Shown here in pieces: positions 25,040-33,650 of a stretch of DNA of 64,000 bases. Location of the stretch: assembly GCF_034439435.1 (NCBI RefSeq), contig NZ_JAPCKJ010000006.1, positions 156,778-220,777 of the forward strand, in the 5' to 3' direction. How positions within the stretch are numbered: position 1 is the stretch's first letter; each line of letters begins with the position of its first letter. The notes under the pieces are model-generated. The model was not told the DNA's origin, did not search any database, and was given only the letters and a program-made list of their open reading frames with translations. A program made the translations under genes and the position numbers. The stretch is from Sarcina sp034439435 (lineage in GTDB: Bacteria > Bacillota > Clostridia > Clostridiales > Clostridiaceae).

Positions 25040-25609
25040 ATGAGAGATTTTAACTTTTTCTCCCATATAGTTCAAGAAAGAAAAAGTGATTCAACAAGAA
25101 AATATATAGGGTTAAGTATACTAGGAGTAATTTTATTTATATTTATAGCAAGTTTTACAATAAATTTTGTGAAAATTCATCTTTTGAAAAAGCAAATAAG
25201 TACTTATGAAGCTGAAATAAATGCTGTTGATATGAAAGAAAATTTAGCTCAGGCAAAAAAAATTGATTCAGAACACTCTACTTTAGAAAAATATTATACA
25301 AATGTAAAAGCGGCTTCAGAACAAATTTGTAGTAATGACTATGTAAATACACAAAGAATAAAAATAATAAATAGTACAGTACCTAATGATGTTATATTTA
25401 CTCAAATAAGCATAGATAATAAGAATTTAACAATCCAAGCTTTATCCAAAACAAGAAGTGCAATAAGTGATTTACAGTATAATTTAAATAATCTTGGATT
25501 TATTGAAAATACATATATAAGTGGTATTGGAGAAAGAGATGCAAAAGGAGAATATTCATTCTCTATAAGTTGTACTCTAAAGGAGGTAGGAAGTAATGAA
25601 AATAACTAA
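25040..25609 (+). CDS. pilN: Type IV pilus assembly protein PilN
   Basis: A 189-residue bitopic protein. The short cytoplasmic N terminus (MRDFNFFSHIVQERK) carries the kind of N-F sequence through which PilN docks on PilM. One membrane helix is at about 22-44 (YIGLSILGVILFIFIASF), a coiled-coil-like stretch follows, and then a small ferredoxin-like domain in the last 90 residues. It overlaps the next gene by 14 bp, which suggests translational coupling with PilO, its usual dimer partner. Confidence 0.88.
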   Translation: MRDFNFFSHIVQERKSDSTRKYIGLSILGVILFIFIASFTINFVKIHLLKKQISTYEAEINAVDMKENLAQAKKIDSEHSTLEKYYTNVKAASEQICSNDYVNTQRIKIINSTVPNDVIFTQISIDNKNLTIQALSKTRSAISDLQYNLNNLGFIENTYISGIGERDAKGEYSFSISCTLKEVGSNENN

Positions 25610-26807
25610 AAAAGAAAAGACTTTATTATTTGTCCTAGCTCTTGGAATTCTTGGCTTTGGATATTATAAATTAGTATGGGATTATCAATACAGTGAATTA
25701 AAATCTTTAGAGAGTAAAAAACAAAGTACTGAAAAAGAATATGAAGATGATGTGAAAATGGTTCAATCTATGGAACCAAATAAAGAAGAAATAAATATAT
25801 TTAATACAGAAATCAACAATTTAACATCTAGATTTTATTCAAGTATTGAGCAACCTAATATTATTTTAGAGTTAAATAATTTAATGAATAATACTAATGT
25901 TAAGGGAACTATGAGCTTTTCTGAAGTAAAAGCTCTTCCAGTTGTACAAAAGAGTGATAAACAAAGTAATAATGAGAATGGTGAAGAAAATCAAAATCAG
26001 ATACAAGGTATAGTAAATGATTATAATAATATAGTTGATGATAAAAAACAAGAAACTTCAAGTAAGAAACAAGAAGAGATTTACAACTTAAATCAAATGA
26101 CTATTTCTTTAAGTGTAAATGGAACTTATGATGATATTATGAATTTTATGAAGGCTCTTGATGAAAATCCTAAGCATATAAATATACTTAATTTTAATTT
26201 AAGCGCTCAAACTGATGGGAAAGTTTCAGCTAATATAAATATACAATTAATTGCAATACCAAAGATTGATGCTACAACTGAAGAGTTTACAACAGCTGAT
26301 GATAAATATGGTAAGGAAAATCCTTTTTCAGGAGCAAGTGTTGCAGGTAGTGGAACACTAGAAAGTCAATTAGAAAATTCAAAAACAAAAAATGATTTTT
26401 TAATGACTATTAGACCAATAAACTCAGATTTACCAACTATAGTATTAGGTAAAGCTGAAGATAAAAATAAGACAAGTTATTTAAGTAACGATGAAAATGA
26501 TGTTACCAATGTAGAAATGTACATAACTGAAAAGGATGGTAAATATTATTATAAATATAAAGTAGGAAGTAAGACATATCCAGCAGATTTTAGTGGAGAT
26601 GGTGAAGAATTTAAGCCAAATGGAAATGATATAAATTTTGAAATTTTCTCAGAGAAAAGAGGAAATAATGATGATAAATCTGGAGTTAATATAAAAATAG
26701 TAAATAGTTCAGATAAAAATGTTAATTTGGTTGTAGATAAGGATGATACATCCAATCCAAGAGTTAACGTAACAACAGAAGGTAAAGTGAAAGTAATAAA
26801 AAACTAG
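25596..26807 (+). CDS. pilO: PilO-like protein with a long extra C-terminal domain
   Basis: A 403-residue protein, about twice the usual PilO length. The N-terminal half is PilO-like: a membrane helix at about 8-26 (LLFVLALGILGFGYYKL), a coiled-coil segment (about 35-75) and a domain ending near residue 222 with SLSVNGTYDDIMNFMKALDE and NINIQLIAIPKI. Residues about 230-403 are extra, Asp/Asn/Lys-rich and beta-like, for example NVEMYITEKDGKYYYKYKVG. In Gram-positive pili the extension would lie outside the membrane, where it could take the place of PilP; that is inference. The ribosome site lies within the end of pilN. Confidence 0.85.
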   Translation: MKITKKEKTLLFVLALGILGFGYYKLVWDYQYSELKSLESKKQSTEKEYEDDVKMVQSMEPNKEEINIFNTEINNLTSRFYSSIEQPNIILELNNLMNNTNVKGTMSFSEVKALPVVQKSDKQSNNENGEENQNQIQGIVNDYNNIVDDKKQETSSKKQEEIYNLNQMTISLSVNGTYDDIMNFMKALDENPKHINILNFNLSAQTDGKVSANINIQLIAIPKIDATTEEFTTADDKYGKENPFSGASVAGSGTLESQLENSKTKNDFLMTIRPINSDLPTIVLGKAEDKNKTSYLSNDENDVTNVEMYITEKDGKYYYKYKVGSKTYPADFSGDGEEFKPNGNDINFEIFSEKRGNNDDKSGVNIKIVNSSDKNVNLVVDKDDTSNPRVNVTTEGKVKVIKN

Positions 26808-26823
26808 AAGAGGTGTGAAGCTT

Positions 26824-27819
26824 ATGGGTATCAAAAAAAGAAAAAGTAAAAAAGGATTTACAGTGATAGAAGCTATAATTAGTTTGGTTTTGTTTACCTT
26901 AATAATGATACCCTTAGGAAGCTTTACTTTGACAGCAATTAAAACATCTAGCAAAAGTGCAGAAAAACAACAGGCTATAGACTTAGCACAAAGTACTCTT
27001 GAACAGATAAAAGCTTTAAAAGTTGATAAGTTATATAATTTATCAAATTATCCAGATACAAATAAGATAGTTTTGAATAATGGCATAATGATAACTTTGA
27101 ATAAAGAAAATAATAGTGAAAATAATTTTGATTCATATAAAGTTAATGGTGTTGTTAAGTTTAATAATACAAATAAAAACTTTGAGGTTGAGGGAACTAT
27201 AACACCAAATTTAAGTGGATATAACAATGATAAGGATGAAAATAATGAAAGTAATAAATTAGATTTTAATTATTGCGTTTATATTGGTAATACTAGTATT
27301 ACTGTTTACAGAATAATAAATAGAGAGTGGTACAGGTTAAAATATAAACGAATTAACAATTTAAATAATGAGTTGCTTGAATTAACCATAGATAAAAATA
27401 GTGATGGAACTGTTGATATTAAATCAACTCATGAGGGAAATGATATCACAGTTAATAATGATAATGTGAAAACTGAAAGTGATATAAATAAAGCTGATTT
27501 AGCTAAAGAAAGCAAAGATTCTAAAGTGAAAGTTCTTTTTTATGAAGATGAAAAAAATAAATCTATAAAGTTAAGGGCTTTAAACAGTGATTTAGAAGGA
27601 GACTTAAGTATATATGCTTATAAATACAAGGGAAGTGGCGTAAGATATTATGATACTATTGAAGATACAAAGCCACAAGGGATAGTTAAGATCTACAAAA
27701 ACTATGTTGAAAAGTCTCCTTATGACAATAAGGTAGGGTTATATGATATAAATTTAAATATAAAGTGTGGGAATGAAGAAATATACAACCTTAAAGCTAC
27801 AGAATTTATAGGAGAGTGA
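26824..27819 (+). CDS. Minor prepilin-like protein (PilV/PulI-like position)
   Basis: A 331-residue prepilin-like protein. The leader KKRKSKKG is followed by FTVIEAIISLVLFTLIMIPLG, with Glu5 kept. A helical stretch ends near AIDLAQSTLEQIKALK, a motif common in PilV/GspI-type minor pilins. The rest, about 270 residues, is a large soluble region rich in Asn, Lys and Asp and lacks recognised domains. I use the ATG at 26824, 10 nt after AGAGG; the GTG at 26815 would overlap that site. It probably helps start the fibre as part of a tip complex with the next genes. Confidence 0.82.
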   Translation: MGIKKRKSKKGFTVIEAIISLVLFTLIMIPLGSFTLTAIKTSSKSAEKQQAIDLAQSTLEQIKALKVDKLYNLSNYPDTNKIVLNNGIMITLNKENNSENNFDSYKVNGVVKFNNTNKNFEVEGTITPNLSGYNNDKDENNESNKLDFNYCVYIGNTSITVYRIINREWYRLKYKRINNLNNELLELTIDKNSDGTVDIKSTHEGNDITVNNDNVKTESDINKADLAKESKDSKVKVLFYEDEKNKSIKLRALNSDLEGDLSIYAYKYKGSGVRYYDTIEDTKPQGIVKIYKNYVEKSPYDNKVGLYDINLNIKCGNEEIYNLKATEFIGE

Positions 27820-27823
27820 TTAT

Positions 27824-29920
27824 ATGTTATACATGAAAAAGAAAAAAGGAGCTTCTCTTGCCTATGTAATAGTAGTACTAGCAATAGTTGCAACAATTGG
27901 TACAGCAATAGTGTCACTTTCTTTGTCAAATTATAAAGCTATAATAGTTGAATCTAAAAAAACACAAAATTTATATATGTCTGAGTCAGGTTTAGATGAA
28001 GTTAAAGTTAAAATAAATGATATGACTGCAGAAGCTGTAGAGGCTGGGAATGATGCAGTTGCAAAGAGTAGTGTGGAGGGTTTAACTTCTGAAAATATAG
28101 AGAGTACTCAAAATTCTATATTCAAGAGTGAATACAAAAATTATATTCATGATAATTTTAAGAATCTATTTAAGATTAAAAATGGACAAGTTTTATTTAA
28201 TACTAAGGGGTTTAAATATGAACAGAATTCTGATTATTATGATATAAGTGTTATTTCAATAAATGGAAAAGAAATTAATTCATATAGTGGGATTAACCAA
28301 ATAAGTGATCTAGATAAATATTTTGTTTTTGGAGCTTCTGACAACAATGAGATTCTAACTATAAGATTAAACTCAAAATTTAATGTAAAAGACGGAAATA
28401 AAACTAAAAATTATAAGGATGTTCAATTGACTTTTAATATAGAGGTACCTGATTATAATGGTGCATATTATACAGAAAAAATACCTGTATATAATATATG
28501 GCAACAAGGGTTAGTTGTTGGGGAAAATCTTAATATTAATCAAAATAGTGATTTAAATATAAGTGGAAGTGCTTATGTTTCTGCTAATTATAGTTTTGAT
28601 GATAATAAATCTTATAAAAATCAAAATCAAAATAAAGTTGCCAGTGGAATTGTAATTTCAGGGGGAAACTTAAATATAGATAATGGAGTTTTGGTGAGCA
28701 AGCAAGATATTATCCTTAATGGAGAAAATGGGTCACTTAAAGCTTTAGGTTCAGCAGGAACAAATAATAGTGGAATATATACTCATAATTTAGGTATATA
28801 TTCTTTTGAAAATATAGATTCAAAGAAGGCTTTTGGAAATAGTGAGTTTTTAAAAGGAAATAGAATAGATTCTAAAGTACCAGTTTATACGATGAATGAC
28901 TTGATAATGAATGGATTAAATTCTAGTATTAATCTTCAAGATGGATTTTATGGTTTGAATAGTAATAGTTCAAATGAAAATCTAGCAAGTGATAAGCAAA
29001 ACTCTAGTGCTATAGTAATAAATGCAAAAGATTTAGGCGATGGATCTAATTTAGATATTAAAAATAAAGCAGTAATAATGGGAAGTGCATACATAAATAC
29101 TTTAGGGGAGAGCTATCAAACAGGTGAATCAGTAGCGGTAAAAGGTAATTATATAGCATATACATATGCTGTAAAAGGAAAAGATGTAAAATTCAAATAC
29201 TATAATCCACTACAGTTAGTAGAAAGTATAGATGGAGATAGTAGCTTGGATGCTAAGGCGAAATATTTTAAGGAAGCAAGTAAGGCTGTAAATATAAATA
29301 GTAAGGGCATTTCTTTGCCAGATTCAGATGATGTAACAAGTGTTGGTGTAACTGTTGAAGGTGATAATGATATAAAAGGAAATAATTTAACTTTAGACAA
29401 AGTTCAAGAAATAAGAAGTGATTATATAGATAATTATTTTAGAAAGATTAATTCTATAAATACGGAAAGCATGCTTTCAAAAAATCAAAAGTATGTTAAT
29501 AAAATTACTAAGAGTAACGATTTAATATATATTGATATAAATAATGGAAGTAATATAGGTGAAAATAGCGATAATAGTCCATTAACAATTGATAAAAATA
29601 CTGTAACTATAAATAAAGATTGCAATGGAATTATTATAACTGATAAAAATATAAAAATAGATAGTGATATAAGTTTTAAAGGGACTATAATAACTACTGG
29701 CAGTTTAGATGTTTTAAATAAGGGAAGAACTAAAAAACAAAATGTGAAAATAACTTATGATGAGGAATATTTGAAAGAATTAGTAGGAGATAATTACGAG
29801 GATTTTAAAGGTGTGTTTAGTGGAAATCCAACTTCTACATACTTAGTAGTTAAATCAGAAAAAGATATAAATGATACAACTTTAGATTTAGTAAAGACAA
29901 ATGATTGGAAAGTAAACTAA
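27824..29920 (+). CDS. Very large PilX-like minor prepilin candidate
   Basis: A 698-residue protein with a prepilin-like N terminus: MKKKKG, then ASLAYVIVVLAIVATIGTAI. The fifth residue after the Gly is Tyr instead of Glu, as in PilX/GspK-type minor pilins that do not need Glu5. After an N-terminal helix with LYMSESGLDEVKVKI, the body (about 200-600) is rich in short Gly/Asn/Ser-containing strands such as DLNISGSAYVSAN and GIVISGGNLNIDNGVLVS, which look like a beta-solenoid. That suggests a tip-located adhesin or an initiation component. The gap to the previous gene is 4 bp and the ribosome site is GGAGAG. No database family was assigned. Confidence 0.78.
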   Translation: MLYMKKKKGASLAYVIVVLAIVATIGTAIVSLSLSNYKAIIVESKKTQNLYMSESGLDEVKVKINDMTAEAVEAGNDAVAKSSVEGLTSENIESTQNSIFKSEYKNYIHDNFKNLFKIKNGQVLFNTKGFKYEQNSDYYDISVISINGKEINSYSGINQISDLDKYFVFGASDNNEILTIRLNSKFNVKDGNKTKNYKDVQLTFNIEVPDYNGAYYTEKIPVYNIWQQGLVVGENLNINQNSDLNISGSAYVSANYSFDDNKSYKNQNQNKVASGIVISGGNLNIDNGVLVSKQDIILNGENGSLKALGSAGTNNSGIYTHNLGIYSFENIDSKKAFGNSEFLKGNRIDSKVPVYTMNDLIMNGLNSSINLQDGFYGLNSNSSNENLASDKQNSSAIVINAKDLGDGSNLDIKNKAVIMGSAYINTLGESYQTGESVAVKGNYIAYTYAVKGKDVKFKYYNPLQLVESIDGDSSLDAKAKYFKEASKAVNINSKGISLPDSDDVTSVGVTVEGDNDIKGNNLTLDKVQEIRSDYIDNYFRKINSINTESMLSKNQKYVNKITKSNDLIYIDINNGSNIGENSDNSPLTIDKNTVTINKDCNGIIITDKNIKIDSDISFKGTIITTGSLDVLNKGRTKKQNVKITYDEEYLKELVGDNYEDFKGVFSGNPTSTYLVVKSEKDINDTTLDLVKTNDWKVN

Positions 29921-29947
29921 TGATAAGAGAAAGATGGTGATAAGAGT

Positions 29948-30505
29948 ATGAAACTTAAAACTAAAAGGAAAGGTGTTTCTCTTATAGAGTTAGTTGTTGC
30001 TTTGTCATTAATTACTATAATATTAATGATAGTTGGACCTTTCTTTATATCAAACTATAGAAGTTTAAATAAGACAAGCAATCAAATAGATTTTCAAAGA
30101 GAAGCAAAGGTAATAATGAATTATTTTACTGATTCAGCTATGGAAGCTTCAAAGATTTTAGCGATTAATTTAAATAATAGTAAGGAAAATATAGACTTAG
30201 CGGAAAATAGTACAGCGGAATCTATAGGAAATGGTGATGCTATATCAATAACATTTGATAATGATGATATAAAGGATAATATAGAAACAAGATTTAGGTT
30301 AGATGATGAAATTTTATATTATAAAAAGGATGATAATAAAGAAGTTCAAATAGGACAATTTATTAAGAAAATGAGTTTTAATGCTATGCCTAGTGGAACA
30401 AATTTTGAGAATGCTAGTTCAATAGAAGTAAAAATAGAGTTTGATACTAATAATGCTACTCCATATGAGATTAGTAACATATTAACCTTTAGAAATAAAA
30501 AATAG
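29948..30505 (+). CDS. Minor prepilin (PilW/PulJ-like position)
   Basis: A 185-residue prepilin. The leader KLKTKRKG is followed by VSLIELVVALSLITIILMIVG with Glu5. The next helix contains REAKVIMNYFTDSAMEASKI, typical of PilW/GspJ-type proteins. A small acidic beta-rich domain completes it. It lies between the giant PilX-like protein and the secreted PA14-like protein, so the three and the PilV-like protein may form one tip complex, as minor pilins do in Gram-negative systems. Confidence 0.82.
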   Translation: MKLKTKRKGVSLIELVVALSLITIILMIVGPFFISNYRSLNKTSNQIDFQREAKVIMNYFTDSAMEASKILAINLNNSKENIDLAENSTAESIGNGDAISITFDNDDIKDNIETRFRLDDEILYYKKDDNKEVQIGQFIKKMSFNAMPSGTNFENASSIEVKIEFDTNNATPYEISNILTFRNKK

Positions 30506-30524
30506 ATGTTTGGAGGTGAAATAG

Positions 30525-33155
30525 TTGATTAAGTTAGTTGATAATAGAAAAAATATTTTAATATTTATATTTGTAATAGGACTAATAAGCTTAGTAGGTC
30601 TAAATGTATTGGCATATCAAGTACCTTATATGTCAATAAATACTAGTACTACGGATTACATAATAAATAATGGTGAAGAAGTAAGTGTAACTTATACAGT
30701 TCAACCTCAAGACTTAGACCCAAGTTATTTTGGATATAGTAATAGAGAACAGCCTAATAGTATAGAAAGTCTTAATTATGCAATATTAGACTTAAATGTT
30801 CCAGATGGAATGCAAGTAAATGGGATAGAATGGAAGCAAAATGGAGTAAGTAAAAATATTGATGTAAATGGGCTTGACTTAACTTCAATTAAATTGCCTA
30901 GTATACAATATGAGTCTATTGGAAGTTGGAAGTGGAGTTGGCATTGGTATTGGAATGGATATTTTAGAGCAAACCCAATTGAAATAACTATAAAATATAT
31001 TGGTAACAATTTAAGTAATGATGCTATCAAGGAATATTCAGTTGATGGAAGCATAAAAGTAGATTGGGAACGCGCAGGAGATTTACCTACTGTTAGATTT
31101 AGTGTTAATAAGGAGTTAAGTGTAAATATATCAGTAAGTGATTCAAGAGGAAATTTGGGAAAACCATATAATACGATAAATGATAAAGAAAATAAGCTTT
31201 ATTATGAAGATTTAACTCAAGACAATACTTTAATAGGAAGAGGACTAGCTAATTTTAAAGTTTCAGGAATCGCAAAGGATAGAGATAGTAATTACTATTT
31301 AAAATATAGGTTTATTAAAAAAGGACAAGGTGATAATCCAGAGTGGCAAAATATATTATTAAATACAGATGTAATTAATGCTGATATAGATTATGATAAT
31401 CCTAATAATTTAACCTTTAGATCATATGACGTTAACCATTTACCTACTTTAAGTGGAAATAGTCAATGGTCTGATCCAAATCTAGTATTTAAAAATCCAT
31501 CAAGTAATATTAAGTATTTACCTACAAATGTTGCTAATAGTAAAAATCAGTATGGACATTTAAGTAGCTATGTTGATAGTGATGGAAGATTAAAATATAA
31601 ATGGGTACCTAATATGGCCTTTTACAATAGTATGATGATTGGTGGAGAATATAAAGAGGCTGCAAAGTATTGGGGTTATATAAAACCTAAAAAAACTGGA
31701 TGGTATAAGCTCGGTATATTATCCGATGATGGTGCAAAGGGTACTATTACTGCAGATGGAAAGGCTTATGCATTTTCAAAAGATGGTTTTTATCCACATG
31801 GAGTACAATACTTTTCTAATAGAGATGCTAACCCAATATATTTAAGCTCAGATGAGTATTATCCAATATCATTAGAGTACTTTAACTGGGGAGGTGGAGG
31901 AGCCTTCAAAGTAGGTTATGAGTATAGTACTAATAAAGATTATGGATATGGGTATAGAGAATATATGGGTGAAAATGGGTCAGCATTTACTTTTTATCCT
32001 TCAAAAAGTAAAGAACCAGGAGAAAATGCTGATGGTATATTTACTGGAGGAAAAGATGGAATACCATTCCCATCAGAAGAAGGAAGTTATTACATAGAAT
32101 ATAGAATAGTATCTATAGGAAAAAAGGATACATCAAATCAAAAGGTATTAAAAGAAGGAAAATATGGATATTTTAATGTTGAAAATAGGTTTATAACTAA
32201 TATTAGCTTAGATAGTAGTGAAAAATTAGTTCAAGGGAAAAAGTATGATCTAAAATATACATTAAAGCCTAAACCTATTGCGACTAAAGATATAAGCAAT
32301 GGATCAGAAGAAAAATTGCCGGATACTATAATATTGACTGACATTGAGATAAATGGAATGTTGCCACCTGGAATTAAGTTTGTTTCAAGAAATAATAGCA
32401 ATCTAAATGAGAATTCAAATCGCTATTATACTATAGAAAAATCAGGAGATGAAACACCGAAGGGTACTAATTTTACGGTTAAATTTAATAATGACTTGGT
32501 TTATACATTGGATAGAAATGATATGATGTATAAAGCTCAAAATATAGAAATACCAGTTAAAATACAGATTGGTAGAATTGGACAATTTATTTTTGATGGA
32601 AATGATAATAGGATTACATATAAGTATTCAGGAAAAGATATGGCAACAATAACTCAGTATTTTCCAACAATAAATATAAATGCTATAAGTAGTTCAAAAA
32701 TAATTCAGATGGGAATTTTAGATTCTGCAGCAAAGCCAAGTAATATTGGAAATATAAATGATGTTAGTAATGTAGTAAATGGAATTCCAAGCAAAGTAGC
32801 GTTAAGTGTAAAGGTAAATTCTCCTGGCACTATTATTGATGTTTCTTTAAATCAAAATTATTTAAGATCGGGAAATAGAAATATATCTGTAAGTAAATAT
32901 AAAATAATAAATGATAATATTGACTTTATTAATTCAGAAACTGCAGAATTTAGTTTAAATAATAATGTCATAGCTATACAAGATAAAGATGGATTTAAAT
33001 TAGAAGAAAATAATGATTATTTGATTGTTATAAATGTTACTCCAGATATACCTGATGGTGGACAATTAAAACTAGAAGGAACGATTGATGGAGGTAGTGA
33101 TACTAATAAACATTACGCAATTCTTCAACCGACAGAAATGCCTGATGTATTTTAG
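30525..33155 (+). CDS. Large secreted protein with PA14-like domain, last gene of the pilus operon
   Basis: An 876-residue protein with a signal peptide (about 1-30: NILIFIFVIGLISLVGLNVLA, in two parts) and no membrane anchor or LPXTG at the C terminus. Residues about 370-465 look like a PA14/GLEYA lectin-type fold: YWGYIKPKKTGWYKLGILSD, then DDGAKGTITADGKAYAF, then YPISLEYFNWGGGGAFKVGY. Flanking regions look like beta-sandwich repeats (NNGEEVSVTYTV; SSEKLVQGKKYDLKYTLKP). The start is TTG at 30525 after GGAGGTG. Being in the operon with minor pilins and free of an anchor, it could be a pilus-tip adhesin analogous to, but not homologous with, PilY1. Carbohydrate binding is inferred only from the fold resemblance. 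Confidence 0.8.
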   Translation: MIKLVDNRKNILIFIFVIGLISLVGLNVLAYQVPYMSINTSTTDYIINNGEEVSVTYTVQPQDLDPSYFGYSNREQPNSIESLNYAILDLNVPDGMQVNGIEWKQNGVSKNIDVNGLDLTSIKLPSIQYESIGSWKWSWHWYWNGYFRANPIEITIKYIGNNLSNDAIKEYSVDGSIKVDWERAGDLPTVRFSVNKELSVNISVSDSRGNLGKPYNTINDKENKLYYEDLTQDNTLIGRGLANFKVSGIAKDRDSNYYLKYRFIKKGQGDNPEWQNILLNTDVINADIDYDNPNNLTFRSYDVNHLPTLSGNSQWSDPNLVFKNPSSNIKYLPTNVANSKNQYGHLSSYVDSDGRLKYKWVPNMAFYNSMMIGGEYKEAAKYWGYIKPKKTGWYKLGILSDDGAKGTITADGKAYAFSKDGFYPHGVQYFSNRDANPIYLSSDEYYPISLEYFNWGGGGAFKVGYEYSTNKDYGYGYREYMGENGSAFTFYPSKSKEPGENADGIFTGGKDGIPFPSEEGSYYIEYRIVSIGKKDTSNQKVLKEGKYGYFNVENRFITNISLDSSEKLVQGKKYDLKYTLKPKPIATKDISNGSEEKLPDTIILTDIEINGMLPPGIKFVSRNNSNLNENSNRYYTIEKSGDETPKGTNFTVKFNNDLVYTLDRNDMMYKAQNIEIPVKIQIGRIGQFIFDGNDNRITYKYSGKDMATITQYFPTININAISSSKIIQMGILDSAAKPSNIGNINDVSNVVNGIPSKVALSVKVNSPGTIIDVSLNQNYLRSGNRNISVSKYKIINDNIDFINSETAEFSLNNNVIAIQDKDGFKLEENNDYLIVINVTPDIPDGGQLKLEGTIDGGSDTNKHYAILQPTEMPDVF

Positions 33156-33166
33156 AAAATAAAGAT

Positions 33167-33208
33167 GGATAAGATTATACTTAAAATATAATCTTATCCT
33201 TTTTATTT
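33167..33208 (+). terminator. Terminator of the pilus operon
   Basis: GGATAAGATTATA (33167-33179) is an exact complement of TATAATCTTATCC (33187-33199) and is followed by TTTTTATTT. Confidence 0.92.
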
Positions 33209-33322
33209 AAGATGAAAATGTTAATAAAAAAAGAATAAAATGCAATTTAACAATCATTAAATATTAAAGCGAGAATTTAAACTTGCAAAAATACGCTTTT
33301 AAAATTAATTTATTGCATTTTG

Positions 33323-33351
33323 TTGACAAGCCTTCTTTCATAGATTATAAT
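33323..33351 (+). promoter_or_regulatory. guaB promoter
   Basis: TTGACA (33323-33328) and TATAAT (33346-33351) are perfect consensus boxes with a 17-bp spacer, about 34 bp before the riboswitch aptamer. Confidence 0.9.
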
Positions 33352-33384
33352 TAATAAAAATTAAACAAAACGGAATAGAAATAA

Positions 33385-33517
33385 ACTCGTATAAGCTTTG
33401 AATAAGGCAAGGCGTTTCTACCGGAGACCTTAAATTTCCGTCTATGAGTGAATTTGATATACTATAGGTGTACTATAGGCATATTAACTTCACTTTGAGG
33501 TTAGTATGCTTTTTTTT
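33385..33517 (+). promoter_or_regulatory. Guanine-type purine riboswitch controlling guaB by transcription termination
   Basis: The aptamer is 33385-33449. P1 is ACTCGTA (33385-33391) with TATGAGT (33443-33449). P2 is GCTTTG with CAAGGC. J2/3 is GTTTCTACC, and P3 is CGGAGA with TTTCCG around CCTTAAA. The ligand-pairing position is C33442 (C74 in xpt numbering), which predicts guanine or hypoxanthine. The base before it, T33441 (position 73), is normally A. Downstream, 33448-33460 can pair with 33481-33493 at 12 of 13 positions as an antiterminator, which overlaps P1. The terminator arms are 33479-33489 and 33499-33509 with eight T bases. Ligand-stabilised P1 therefore favours termination, an OFF switch. 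Confidence 0.93.
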
Positions 33518-33650
33518 GAATATAAAATTTCATTAAGAATGTATATTGCAAGTTTGCTTTCAAAAATAGTAGGGATTTAAAAGGGTAGAATTACAGAAAA
33601 ATACTTAATTGTACATAAATAACTTTAAGATAGTGTGTGGAGGCGATAGT

